DNA from: Porticoccaceae bacterium
Lineage (GTDB): Bacteria > Pseudomonadota > Gammaproteobacteria > Pseudomonadales > Porticoccaceae
DNA length: 64,000 nt
Direction: 5' to 3'
NCBI GenBank assembly: GCA_029252555.1
Contig: JAQXBF010000037.1
Span: forward strand, 1 to 64,000
The translations under genes and the position numbers were made by a program. Under the pieces are notes generated by a model. It was given only the letters and a program-made list of their open reading frames with translations. It searched no databases and was not told the origin of the DNA. Positions 51,374-60,479 of the stretch are shown here, one piece after another. Position 1 is the first letter of the stretch, and each line of letters starts with the position of its first letter.

Positions 51374-52354
51374 TTAGCTGCCGTCGATAACGATCTCAAT
51401 ACGACGGTTCTTGGCGCGTCCCTCGCTGGTGTCATTGGACATAATGGGCTTGGTATCAGCCAGGCCTGTCACCATCACATTGCCGCCTTTAAGAGAGGCG
51501 GAGTCGAGTAGGTAGTCTGCCACAGCAGCGGAGCGCGCGGCAGATAGATCCCAGTTAGATCTAAAGCGTTCGCTAAAGGCCACGGGTACATTGTCCGTAT
51601 GGCCTTCAATGGTAATAAGGCCATCGGCGCCCGTTAAGGAAACGCCCACTTTATCGAGTAATTTATTAAAGCCCGGCTGAAGTTCTGCGGCACCACTCTT
51701 GAACGAGCCCTGTTCTGCCAAGCGGACAATAATGATTTCACCCTCACGGATAACCTCGACCAGTTCTTTATCAATTTCGTCTGCAAGGGTCTCACGAATA
51801 CGGCGATACTGTTCGGCAATGGCTGCTTCTCGCGCCAGTTGCTCGGCAGACACATCGTCGGCTTCTTGGGAGATTTTCAGCCCAACTTCAATTTTTGTCT
51901 GGGCATCCGCTACTTTGGCGTAAATTTCTAACTGTTCTTGGAGAATCCTGGCTCCATCAGTGGCCTCGGCGGTCTCTGATTTAGCCACCTCGACCACAAT
52001 CTGCATATCTTTAATGCTCACCTCTACTTTGCCTTCGGTTATTTCCTTTTCCATTGCTGCTTTAACAATCTCAAACCCAGCATCGGTATCCGCGTCTGCT
52101 TTTTTAAGCCCGTCATCCTCCTGCTCACCCTCGTTAACCGGGGGCGCATTCTCTGCGGGAATTTCATCCTGAACACCGAGGTTTTTACCAGTTTGGCCTT
52201 CGGATGCCATCACCGAGTCCTGCTTTTCCATTTCCGCAAAGGCGATAAGCAACACAAAAAATGACATCAGCAGTGTTGCCATGTCAGCGAAGGTCGCCAT
52301 CCACATTGGGGAGCCATTTTTACATTTTGGGCATTCGTCTTTCTTACTTGCCAC
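51374..52354 (-). CDS. PomB/MotB-like stator protein, second copy
   Basis: 326 residues from GTG 52354, which has GAGGTGA six bases upstream; a TTG at 52360 is also possible. It begins with CPKCK, then one transmembrane helix (about 18-38) with FADMATLLMSFF containing the ion-binding Asp. The C-terminal OmpA domain is intact (EGHTDNVPVAFSERF, then ARSAAVADYLL and RAKNRRIEIV). The periplasmic linker holds a partial copy of the plug region (ITEGKVEVSIKDMQIVVEV resembles the pre-OmpA strand). It overlaps the first copy by 11 bases. PomA is upstream. Confidence 0.9.
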   Translation of the reverse strand: MASKKDECPKCKNGSPMWMATFADMATLLMSFFVLLIAFAEMEKQDSVMASEGQTGKNLGVQDEIPAENAPPVNEGEQEDDGLKKADADTDAGFEIVKAAMEKEITEGKVEVSIKDMQIVVEVAKSETAEATDGARILQEQLEIYAKVADAQTKIEVGLKISQEADDVSAEQLAREAAIAEQYRRIRETLADEIDKELVEVIREGEIIIVRLAEQGSFKSGAAELQPGFNKLLDKVGVSLTGADGLITIEGHTDNVPVAFSERFRSNWDLSAARSAAVADYLLDSASLKGGNVMVTGLADTKPIMSNDTSEGRAKNRRIEIVIDGS

Positions 52355-53396
52355 GGACAATCACCTCAATACGTCGGTTACGTGATCGGCCCGCAGGGGT
52401 GTCATTACTTTCCAATGGTCTTGAGTCGGCAAGCCCGGCAACAATAATGCGTTCCTGAGTCAGCCCCACTTCTTTTATTAGCACAGCGGCCACTGAGGAG
52501 GATCGCGCAGACGAGAGATCCCAGTTGGAGGTGAAGCGATCACTAAAGGCGATGGGTACGTTATCCGTATGGCCTTCGACTCGAATACGACCTTCCGACA
52601 GAGCTAGCGTTGAGCCAATCTTTTTCAGCAAGCCTCTAAAGCCGTCCTGAACATTGGCGCTACCGGAAACAAAGGAGCCTTGGCTGGCTAATCTTACAAT
52701 CAGGTTTTCGTCTTGAAGAACCAACTCCACCGCGCCAGCTTCGATTTCTTCTGCCAAGTCTTCGGTCATTTTCTCGTACTGGGCCTTAGCGTCTTGGCGT
52801 CGGCGTTCCTTCGCGGCTTCCAAAGCCGCCAAATCCTGCTTGCGAACTTCTATCTCAGTAGTAGTGGCGGCCTGAGCAGCCAACACTTTTTCTGATACAT
52901 CTAGTACTGGCTGGGTCAGGTAGAAGTCGGTGGACTCGGCATCGCGGCTGGTAAATGTCTGCAACTCAACAATAACTCGATTAGCGGTTTTTCTAAGTAC
53001 CACAGACCCCTCTTTTATCTCTTTGGCCAAGCTTTCTCGCAGCGACGCCAAAGTCTCTTCTGCTCTCAGGGCAGCTAGTTCCTCTGGGCTAAGATTTTTT
53101 AACTTGAGGTCAGACTCACTATCGCTCGCATCTTCAGAGATCATTAGGGTGGTAGAAATTGGGATTTCGATCAGAGGGGTAATTACGGTTGCACCAAAGG
53201 CCGCGTTTAAAGAGCCCATCGCCTTGGCTCGCTCTCCCACATCCATAGTCGCAAAGTTATACAGCAGAGCAAAGAATGCCATCAATAGGGTCGCCATATC
53301 GGCGAAGGTTGTCATCCAACTTGGTGCCACCTTCTTGCACGGCGGGCAGTCTTCCGGTATCTCCTGCCCTTCTTCGAGCAGCTCTTCATCAGCCAC
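52344..53396 (-). CDS. pomB: PomB/MotB-like stator protein, first copy
   Basis: 350 residues. A CPPCKK motif (about 17-22) is followed by one transmembrane helix with FADMATLLMAFF and its ion-binding Asp (about 33). The OmpA domain is complete (VEGHTDNVPIAFSDRF, NRRIEVIV). The linker contains a stretch, AKEIKEGSVVLRKTANRVIVELQ, that resembles the strand before the OmpA domain (EEIEAGAVELVLQDENLIVRL), so the segment looks duplicated. It lies 71 bases after pomA. Two stator B subunits from one operon could form mixed or alternative stators. Confidence 0.92.
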   Translation of the reverse strand: MADEELLEEGQEIPEDCPPCKKVAPSWMTTFADMATLLMAFFALLYNFATMDVGERAKAMGSLNAAFGATVITPLIEIPISTTLMISEDASDSESDLKLKNLSPEELAALRAEETLASLRESLAKEIKEGSVVLRKTANRVIVELQTFTSRDAESTDFYLTQPVLDVSEKVLAAQAATTTEIEVRKQDLAALEAAKERRRQDAKAQYEKMTEDLAEEIEAGAVELVLQDENLIVRLASQGSFVSGSANVQDGFRGLLKKIGSTLALSEGRIRVEGHTDNVPIAFSDRFTSNWDLSSARSSSVAAVLIKEVGLTQERIIVAGLADSRPLESNDTPAGRSRNRRIEVIVRGK

Positions 53397-53467
53397 AGTT
53401 CACCACCATAGCAGCGACCACCACTGCTATTTTACGACAATTGATCCCTGGCATATTTCCCATCGGG

Positions 53468-54241
53468 TTATTCCGCTGCTGCGGGTTCCGCATTGGCGCG
53501 CTTTTTATTTTTCTTTGGATTCAAGAATGCCGACAGCAAGTCGCCCAGCAGCCTGGGGTTACCGCCGCCCTGAATAAACAGTACACCTTCAATAATAAGT
53601 TGGCTGTTGATCTCTTCGTTTTTAGCATGGTTCTCCAACTTCATGGCCATCGGGATAAAGAAAATATTCGCCAGCAGCGATCCATAGAGGGTCGTCAATA
53701 GTGCCAATGCCATAGCGGGGCCAATACCTTCGGGGTCAGAGGCCATATTCTGCAGCAGATTAACCAGACCAATTAGCGTGCCTATCATGCCCATGGAGGG
53801 TGCAATATCACCGGCGGCCTGCAGAGTTCCTCGTCCAGCTTCATGGCGCTTGGAGGTCATATACATATCTCGCTCTAGCGAACTGCGAATAAAGCTCGCT
53901 TCGTTACCGTCCACAAGCGCACTGATGCCTTTGGCGAGAAAGCGGTTGGGAATCTCTTCATTCTCCAAGGCAATCATGCCATCCTTACGAGCGATGCCCG
54001 CCAGCTCGACCAATCGGTCAATCAGATCTTCTGGCTTATCAATTTTGTGCCGGAACATCTTGAAAGAAACAACAAACATATTCAGGAATTCGCCGAGAGA
54101 GGAGCGAAACAATGTCACGGCAAAAGTACCGAGCCCTACCAAATATAATGACTCAGGACTAATTAAAACCTGGGGGTCTCTAACGGCTAAGCTGATGGCA
54201 GCAAGTGCGCCAATTAGACCGATAATACTTGCAATATCCAT
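53468..54241 (-). CDS. pomA: PomA/MotA-type stator protein
   Basis: 257 residues with four transmembrane helices. It has the MotA/PomA signature GDIAPSMGMIGTLIGLVNLL and LLTTLYGSLLANIFFIPMA, and a cytoplasmic loop with LVELAGIARKDGMIALE. Length and the linked PomB-type partners match a Na+ motor rather than the 295-residue H+ MotA. The ion cannot be proven from sequence. Confidence 0.93.
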   Translation of the reverse strand: MDIASIIGLIGALAAISLAVRDPQVLISPESLYLVGLGTFAVTLFRSSLGEFLNMFVVSFKMFRHKIDKPEDLIDRLVELAGIARKDGMIALENEEIPNRFLAKGISALVDGNEASFIRSSLERDMYMTSKRHEAGRGTLQAAGDIAPSMGMIGTLIGLVNLLQNMASDPEGIGPAMALALLTTLYGSLLANIFFIPMAMKLENHAKNEEINSQLIIEGVLFIQGGGNPRLLGDLLSAFLNPKKNKKRANAEPAAAE

Positions 54242-54471
54242 TGATACTCCTAGAGGTTAAGACGGCTATTCTTAGGCCACTTTTAAGGGTGGAAAAACAG
54301 CATAAAGAAACGATAAAAATTAACCTAGGCGAATCTCTATTCTGATTACATCGACAGATTCGTTATTTTATTTAGGTTTGCGGGCTAATCTTAATTTATT
54401 CGTTTGCGCATAGGAAGCCTGGTGTGCCTTTGCGCCTAGTACATCTAATGGTGTTATTAGATTACCTTTGC

Positions 54472-54666
54472 TTATCGGGATATGGGGCTTGGTTTTGGAG
54501 CAAAACTAAAACATCGACTCCCCTCTATTCGCGTGACTTCCAGACAGGGCAAAATCTTTGATTTAAACCCCATAGCCTCACAGGCATAGGGCATATTTCG
54601 CTCGTGGGTGATCTTGAAATATCTGCAGCCCCAACAGTTAGTCTGTTGGCTCGGAGGATTCGTCAT
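54472..54666 (-). CDS. Small four-cysteine protein, conserved but uncharacterised
   Basis: 64 residues with CWGCRYFKITHERNMPYACEAMGF and a later conserved Cys pair (PCLEV, SRCFSF). The CxxC plus two further Cys suggests a metal or Fe-S site. This small family occurs widely in Gammaproteobacteria with no assigned function; I recognise the pattern but no role. It overlaps the upstream gene by 29 bases. Confidence 0.65.
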   Translation of the reverse strand: MTNPPSQQTNCWGCRYFKITHERNMPYACEAMGFKSKILPCLEVTRIEGSRCFSFAPKPSPISR

Positions 54667-54883
54667 TAGTCGTTACCCAATATTCCTGATAAGCCTTCCA
54701 CAACAGCAGCACAACAAAGAGGCCACCAAAGAAATAGGCTGCTGCGCTGGTTAAATCCACTCCTCGTAGAAAAGAAAATTCTGGCCTGGTGATGGCGGTG
54801 CCTAAAATCAGTACTGCCAATATCCCTATAAATCGCATGCGCCGGCAGAATTCGCAGGGCGGCTTTTCATTGTGCTCGGTCAT
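54638..54883 (-). CDS. Small membrane protein with a CxxC motif
   Basis: 82 residues from ATG 54883, which has a GAGAAG site; an upstream start at 54952 adds 23 residues of unclear value. CEFCRRMR at the N-terminus is followed by two predicted membrane helices (about 20-36 and 48-68). It belongs to no family I can name. It overlaps the next small gene. Confidence 0.6.
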   Translation of the reverse strand: MTEHNEKPPCEFCRRMRFIGILAVLILGTAITRPEFSFLRGVDLTSAAAYFFGGLFVVLLLWKAYQEYWVTTNDESSEPTD

Positions 54884-55049
54884 ACTCAGCTTCTCTGTGG
54901 CGGCCATTATTACTAGTACACTTGTCGCTTTTAGAGTAAGGGCCTTAAACAAGGTAGAGCCACTAAAGCCTGCACCTAATTAGGCAAGCGACTTTAATTA
55001 CTCAGTTATTAATAGGCCTATTGTATGCCGCCCGCTGCGGCTCGCGCAA

Positions 55050-56597
55050 TTAAAGCTTATGCAATTGGGCGGAGGTCGCTGTGACGATCTCAACTCGGTA
55101 CCCTAGATTTGAATCTCCCACTGGCCCAATACCAGTGGTTGTGGTTGCTGCCTGGCCAGCCCCCAGAGAGCCGGGCATGGTCAATATCTAGATCTGGCCG
55201 CCGATGCTGAGCCGCAGCTGTATTTTGCTCATACTGACCGGGCTGTTATTAACCGTGCGCACAAGAGGCTCTCAGCGATCTGACAATAGAAACTGGGCGG
55301 TTAAAAACGTCTGGGGTTCCAAAGCCAGCTTTATCGCGCCGAGCTGTTGTTGGGCACGGACACTCATAGCTCCTTTTCCCTGACTGGCCTGCTTAAAATG
55401 ACTTGCCGCCTGGCTATACCGCTTTCCCGCCAGCGCCTCTTCTCCCAGATAATAGCTGGCCGCTGGCGTCGGCAATATTTCATAGCTGCGCCTAATATCA
55501 GCTAGGCCAAGTTTTTTCTGGCCCCGCTCATGACGCAATAGTCCCCGAGCTAAATAGGGGCTGAAATACTGGGAGTTTTTACCAATTGAAGTGGTAAAGG
55601 CTTGATCGGCATTAGCCAAATTATCAATTTGCTTTCAGGCATGGCCACGAAGCTCCCAAAACGAGCCTTCCCATGGCTGCAGAGCAACAGCTTTATCTAG
55701 AGCCGCCAGCGCCTCTTTGCCCTGTTTTTTATTTAAGGCTGCTATAGCAGCTTCTTCCTCTGCATAGGCCGGAGAGTCTTTTTTACGCTGAGCGATTGCC
55801 ACCTGATAGCGCTGGCGGTAACGCTTACCCGTTGGCAGCTCAATAGCCTTGGCAGTATTAGCCTCTACACGAAGGCTTGAGGGCGGGTGACTGGCAAATA
55901 AGCCACTTAGAAAGTCCGCCGGGCGGCCTTCGCTAAGTTTGATAAAGGTCTGCTGTAATTCCACCGCACCCTGCAGTTCATAGCCTGCTCTAGCCATATA
56001 TTCCATGCCGTAATAGTCGGATTCCAGCTCATCGTCACGACCATATTTTGCCATCCAAGCTGCGGCACCTATCTGGGACGCCATGCCATAGTGCTGAGCT
56101 GCGTCACGGCTCTGAGTACCCGCAGCAACCGCCACCATCCCTATAGTGGTCAGGGAACCTCGACTCATTTGTAACGCCCCATGACGGGCTGCCGCATGAA
56201 CAATCTCATGGGCAAGTACCGCCGCTATTTATGATTCGTCATGCAAATAACTTAGCAGGCCACGGTTAATAGCGATTTTGCCTCCGGGCAGCGCACAGGC
56301 ATTGGGTACGGAGTTTTTGAGTACTACAAATTCATAGGGCAGGTCTGGTCGATCACTGACTGTGGCAAGCCAGTCACCTACGGTCTGCACATAAGCCTGT
56401 AATTGAGGGTCCAGATAGTAATCGCCTCCCTGAGACTGCCTCGAGGGTTGATACTGTATTTCGCCCATGGCAATTTCTTGCTGGGGCGAAATCAATGAGA
56501 GTTCGATTTTGCCCGTGACTGAGTTAACCGCGCAGCCAACAAGGGATAAAACCGTGGCCAGCGTTATTGCGTAAAAAGGGATCAAGCGCTTCTGCAT
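55050..56597 (-). pseudogene. M48 metalloprotease/TPR lipoprotein gene with four in-frame stops
   Basis: One continuous frame of 516 codons, without any frameshift, resembling a BepA/YfgC-like periplasmic M48 peptidase. It starts with a lipoprotein signal (LSLVGC), then an HExxH zinc motif (HEIVH, 56196-56210), the third ligand region (ELESDYYGM), TPR repeats (SYEILPTPAASYYLGEEAL) and a C-terminal beta domain. It is interrupted by TAA (56229-56231), TGA (55635-55637), TGA (55272-55274) and TAG (55188-55190); the final stop is TAA 55050-55052. The parts between stops still look conserved. The first stop lies before HExxH, so no active product is expected. Confidence 0.88.
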
Positions 56598-56636
56598 TTT
56601 ATTGCTCCTTGCTTCATTGTAACGTCCATAGATTGC

Positions 56637-56642
56637 TATAAT
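56637..56642 (+). promoter_or_regulatory. Extended -10 promoter of yaaA
   Basis: TGCTATAAT (56634-56642) is a perfect extended -10 about 45 bp before yaaA. No good -35 element is seen at 16-18 bp spacing, as is usual for extended -10 promoters. Confidence 0.5.
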
Positions 56643-56686
56643 GACAGCTCTAAATGCACTGGATTTCCATAGAACGGCGAATTTAA

Positions 56687-57460
56687 ATGATGATGACTGT
56701 TATTTCTCCCGCTAAAAAACTTGATTACAGCAGCCCAATTGCCTCTGCAGCCCATACTCAACCAGAGCTTCTTGACCATTCACAAGAATTGTTAACTGGG
56801 CTAAAAACACTGTCGCCCAAAGATGTCTGTGCACTGATGGGGCTGAGCGATAAATTGGGCGCGCTGAACTATGAGCGCTTTCAAGAATGGCAGACTCCTT
56901 TTACCACAGAAAACGCCCGACCTGCTATGCTAGCGTTTAAAGGCGATGTTTATCAGGGTTTGGATGCAGACAGTCTGTCCGACAAACAGCTGGGTTGGGC
57001 GCAGGATAATCTGCGTATTCTCTCTGGTCTCTATGGCCTGCTGCGGCCTCTGGACCTAATGCAGCCCTACCGTCTGGAAATGGGCACTAAGTTTGCCAAT
57101 GAGCGAGGCTCTGATTTGTATCAGTTTTGGGGTGATATTATTACTGGCGAAATTAATAAGCTGTTAGCCGGCTCCTCTGACGCAGTTCTGCTTAATCTGG
57201 CCTCCAATGAATATTTCAAGTCTGTGCAACCAAAGAATATTAAGGGCCGTATCGTCACCCCCGTCTTTATGGATAAAAAAGCCGATAAATTTAAGATTAT
57301 CAGCTTCTTTGCCAAAAAGGCTCGGGGTTTAATGAGTGCCTTTATTATCAGAAACAAAATTACTGATGTCGAAAAGATTAAGCAATTTGATGTGGATGGC
57401 TATAGCTACAACTCAGCATTGAGTGAGGGTGATAAGTGGGTCTTTACCCGCGAGCAATAA
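56687..57460 (+). CDS. yaaA: Peroxide stress protein YaaA
   Basis: 257 residues, the YaaA/DUF328 family. Conserved segments are VISPAKKLDY at the start, FKGDVYQGLDADSL, LYGLLRPLDLMQPYRLEMG and NLASNEYFKSV. E. coli YaaA limits intracellular iron under peroxide stress. Tandem ATGs at 56687, 56690 and 56693 leave the exact start open. It is followed by a methyltransferase gene after 3 bases. Confidence 0.95.
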   Translation: MMMTVISPAKKLDYSSPIASAAHTQPELLDHSQELLTGLKTLSPKDVCALMGLSDKLGALNYERFQEWQTPFTTENARPAMLAFKGDVYQGLDADSLSDKQLGWAQDNLRILSGLYGLLRPLDLMQPYRLEMGTKFANERGSDLYQFWGDIITGEINKLLAGSSDAVLLNLASNEYFKSVQPKNIKGRIVTPVFMDKKADKFKIISFFAKKARGLMSAFIIRNKITDVEKIKQFDVDGYSYNSALSEGDKWVFTREQ

Positions 57461-57463
57461 TAC

Positions 57464-58069
57464 GTGTCTCGGCATACGGATAAGCCCTTTTCTCAGGCCT
57501 GCGAAAATAACCGCGGGCCTATCTTCTCCGTTCTGGAGCCATTGCTAAAAGATAAATCGTTGGTTCTGGAAATTGGTAGCGGCACCGGCCAGCACGCAGT
57601 CTGGTTCGCCAAGCAGTTACCTCATCTGGTCTGGCAGACCAGTGACCTGCCTCAAAACCACAGCGGGATTCTGCAGTGGCTAGAGGCTGATCCCTCCCCT
57701 AATCTGCGTGAGCCTATTGCCCTCGATATGCTGGCAAACAGCCTGCCAGAGGCTGGTTATGATTGTATTTATTCCGCTAACACTGCACATATTATGCCCT
57801 GGGAGGCTGTGGTTAATATGTTAGCCGAGGTGGGAGCGCAGCTGCTGTCCAATGGTCTGTTTTGCCTCTACGGGCCCATGAGTTATAGCGGAGTTATTGC
57901 ACCTGCAAGCAATATTCAATTCGATCAAAACCTGCGCCAACAAGCTGCCCATATGGGTATTCGCGAGTTTCATGATATTAATAGGTTGACGCTGGATGCA
58001 GGGCTAGTGCTGCTGGATGATCATGCTATGCCTGCCAATAACCGGCTTCTGGTCTGGCAGAAAATCTAG
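57464..58069 (+). CDS. DUF938-family SAM-dependent methyltransferase
   Basis: 201 residues starting at a GTG. The SAM-binding motif LVLEIGSGTGQHAVWFA lies near 33-49, and the DUF938 signature includes the SNNRGPIF-like ACENNRGPIFSVLEP near the N-terminus and YSANTAHIMPW. The substrate is unknown. It probably shares a transcript with yaaA. Confidence 0.88.
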   Translation: MSRHTDKPFSQACENNRGPIFSVLEPLLKDKSLVLEIGSGTGQHAVWFAKQLPHLVWQTSDLPQNHSGILQWLEADPSPNLREPIALDMLANSLPEAGYDCIYSANTAHIMPWEAVVNMLAEVGAQLLSNGLFCLYGPMSYSGVIAPASNIQFDQNLRQQAAHMGIREFHDINRLTLDAGLVLLDDHAMPANNRLLVWQKI

Positions 58070-58105
58070 CGATAGGCGCTAGAGGCGTAAAAAAATGATG
58101 GTGCT

Positions 58106-58990
58106 CTAAAGGGCAATATATATTGGGTAAAAATAGTCCAGAGCTAAGCCAATAAAAACCACCATACCTACCCGATGATTATTCAGAAACGCCTTAAAAC
58201 AGCCTTCCGGCTCGCGGGTTCTCGCCTGTAAATATTGAGCAATAAAATAACTAGCGGCGGCGAGCAAACCAATAAAATAAAATGCCTGACGTTCAAAGCT
58301 GATTCCTGCCATCAATAGCAGCAGCAATGTTGCCAACTGCAACAGGCCAACAATCAATAAATCATAGGAGCCAAAAAGAATAGCTGTAGATTTAATGCCT
58401 ATTTTTAAATCGTCTTCTCGATCAACCATCGCATAATAGGTATCAAAGGCAATCGTCCAAACAATAATGGCCATAAAGATAAACCATAGGGCAGGAGGTA
58501 ATGCATGCCGCTCAGCAGCAAATGCCATAGGGACTACCCAGGCCCAAGCCGCCCCCAATCCAAGCTGGGGAAGATGAGTCACACGCTTCAAAAAAGGGTA
58601 GGTTGTGGCCAGCAGCAGCCCGCCAATTGAGAGAGCGATAGTCATGGCGTTGGTCTTCAGAACTAAGGCCAAAGCCATCGCTAATAAGCTGAAAAACAGC
58701 GCCAATGCCTGTTGTGGGCGAATCTCACCCGTTACCAATGGCCGATTTTTGGTGCGCTCAACTGAGCCATCAACATGCCGGTCAGCATAATCATTGATCA
58801 CGCAGCCTGCGGCACGCATCACCACAACCCCCAGAGTGAAAATCACCAGATTAGACAGGGAGGGTCTACCCTCGGCAGCAAACCACAGTGCCCAATAGGT
58901 TGGCCATAATAATAGGTAGGTGCCTATGGGCCGATCGAGTCGCATCAGGCGCAGCCATTTATTGGCCATTGGTAAGGTTTTTGTGGTCAT
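58106..58990 (-). CDS. ubiA: 4-hydroxybenzoate polyprenyltransferase
   Basis: Joins the isoprenoid tail to 4-hydroxybenzoate in ubiquinone synthesis. It is 294 residues with about eight transmembrane helices and both prenyltransferase Asp motifs, NDYADRHVDGSVERTKNRP and DTYYAMVDREDDLKIG. It starts 4 bases before the end of ubiC, so the pair is coupled. It is the normal length. Confidence 0.97.
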   Translation of the reverse strand: MTTKTLPMANKWLRLMRLDRPIGTYLLLWPTYWALWFAAEGRPSLSNLVIFTLGVVVMRAAGCVINDYADRHVDGSVERTKNRPLVTGEIRPQQALALFFSLLAMALALVLKTNAMTIALSIGGLLLATTYPFLKRVTHLPQLGLGAAWAWVVPMAFAAERHALPPALWFIFMAIIVWTIAFDTYYAMVDREDDLKIGIKSTAILFGSYDLLIVGLLQLATLLLLLMAGISFERQAFYFIGLLAAASYFIAQYLQARTREPEGCFKAFLNNHRVGMVVFIGLALDYFYPIYIAL

Positions 58991-59589
58991 ATGGTTCGCG
59001 AAAAGCCAAATCTGAGGCTTTGATTGTAAGGTTTAAAGTCGGGTAAGAATATCTCGCTGACTAACATGGGTTTGTTATCCAGACGAAACACTGAGCGCCG
59101 CCCCCACATTGGCGACTGAATCTCTCTCAATGCTACAGGCATCTGGGCGTTGGCATTGGTATGACAGGCAATTTCAACGGACTCACGGCGCATAGTCGGG
59201 TCATTAAATAACAACGCCCCCAGTGGTTGATTATCCAGATGACGCAAGCTGCGCAGGCGACCAGTCAAGGTGCTAATGGGAATAATGCTTCGAGCATAGA
59301 CCCAGGGCATTCCCCCACCCATAAGTACCACCTCTCGAATAAGCGCCAGTCGCCGCTGGGGTAATCGAAGTGCTCGGCACTCTGACAACCTGGGTGTATC
59401 CATATTCTGCCGTAATAGCTGCACACTAAACTTGCCATCACAGGCGTCGATTAACCGCTGAGTAAGAGAACCTGTATCGGATAGCCAATGTCGCCACTGG
59501 CTTGGAACCGATGTATCTGACTTGGATATCATTTCTCGCCAAGCCGGCTCACGGTTTAAGCGGAAATCAGAAAATTTGGCGGTAGGCAA
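58987..59589 (-). CDS. ubiC: Chorismate lyase
   Basis: Makes 4-hydroxybenzoate and pyruvate from chorismate, the first committed ubiquinone step. It is 200 residues; family residues are seen in REVVLMGGGMPWVYARSIIP and WGRRSVFRLDNKPMLVSEIFLP (including the catalytic-loop Glu). It is normal length and adjacent to ubiA. Confidence 0.93.
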   Translation of the reverse strand: MPTAKFSDFRLNREPAWREMISKSDTSVPSQWRHWLSDTGSLTQRLIDACDGKFSVQLLRQNMDTPRLSECRALRLPQRRLALIREVVLMGGGMPWVYARSIIPISTLTGRLRSLRHLDNQPLGALLFNDPTMRRESVEIACHTNANAQMPVALREIQSPMWGRRSVFRLDNKPMLVSEIFLPDFKPYNQSLRFGFSRTI

Positions 59590-59594
59590 AACGA

Positions 59595-60479
59595 TTAACT
59601 ACCTTTTGGATAGATTTCAGGACAGCCTTCAGGGCGAGTACGAAAACGCTTGTACTCCCATTGATACTGACTGGGCGCCAGAGCAACAATAGACTCAACA
59701 CCCTGATTAAGGGCGGCCAAGCTGGTTTGCTGGTCGGCACTATTAATGGCTTCGGACGCGTGCATAAAATGCAATTGCCAACCCCCCACTGCTCTTAGGG
59801 CAGTGCAAAGCAACACCTGACTGCCAGACTTCTGAATTAAATTATGTACCAGCGTCATAGTCTGTGCCGGGACACCAAAAATGGGGGAGAAGTCACCACT
59901 GCTAGGTGGTGGCTGCTGATCTGGAAGAATCGCAGTGGTCTCGCCTCGGCGCAATGCCTTTAATAGCGCAGCAACACCGCGGACATTTGTGGGGACCAGG
60001 GTTGCTCCAGATCTCTGCCTGGAAGTTTTTATCCAGTTTTCAAGCTCGGCCATTTTCGGCGGCTCATAGAGTGATGTCATAGTGGTCATTTGCGAGACCC
60101 ATAACCCGATCACCTCCCAGTTGCCCAGATGGGGTACCAGTAAAATCGTGCCCCGAGGGTTGTCCAGCGCGGCCTGCAAATACTCGCGCCCCTCAACAGC
60201 GATAATTTTGCTAAGTAACCAGTCAGAGGATTGACGCCAGAGTATTGGGGTTTCAAAAAAGGCTTGGCCCAGCTGGGACATTCTGTCTTTAGTTAGGGCA
60301 GCGATCTCCGAGCTGGAAAGATGTGGGTAACAGAGGGCCAGATTAATCTGGGTGACTCGATACGGCCTGGTATTGGCCAGACGCAGAGCATGGCCCAGCA
60401 GCCGGCCAAACGTCCTAGCTACCCCTAGAGGCAACCAGGCAATCAGTTTTAAAATACCCAGAATGGCCGTATTTTTCAC
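59595..60479 (-). CDS. Lipid A lauroyl/myristoyl acyltransferase-like protein
   Basis: 294 residues of the HtrB/LpxL family (PF03279). The HX4E catalytic motif is HLGNWE near 115. Also conserved are LPDQQPPPSSGDFSPIFG (about 205-222) and the final EWYKRFRTRPEGCPEIYP-like end. The N-terminal hydrophobic helix (about 5-22) targets the inner membrane. It overlaps galU by 4 bases, a logical link to LPS synthesis. LpxL, LpxM or LpxP specificity cannot be assigned. Confidence 0.9.
   Translation of the reverse strand: MKNTAILGILKLIAWLPLGVARTFGRLLGHALRLANTRPYRVTQINLALCYPHLSSSEIAALTKDRMSQLGQAFFETPILWRQSSDWLLSKIIAVEGREYLQAALDNPRGTILLVPHLGNWEVIGLWVSQMTTMTSLYEPPKMAELENWIKTSRQRSGATLVPTNVRGVAALLKALRRGETTAILPDQQPPPSSGDFSPIFGVPAQTMTLVHNLIQKSGSQVLLCTALRAVGGWQLHFMHASEAINSADQQTSLAALNQGVESIVALAPSQYQWEYKRFRTRPEGCPEIYPKGS

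Noticed and set aside
54242-54471. sigma28 promoter before pomA
   Set aside because: No TAAA..N11..GATAA pattern was found on the minus strand in this 230-bp gap.
55635-56597. Separate small genes at 55272-55619, 55635-56168 and 56229-56597
   Set aside because: All three are in the same frame with only stop codons between them, and the translation across each stop is conserved M48 sequence; they are one broken gene.
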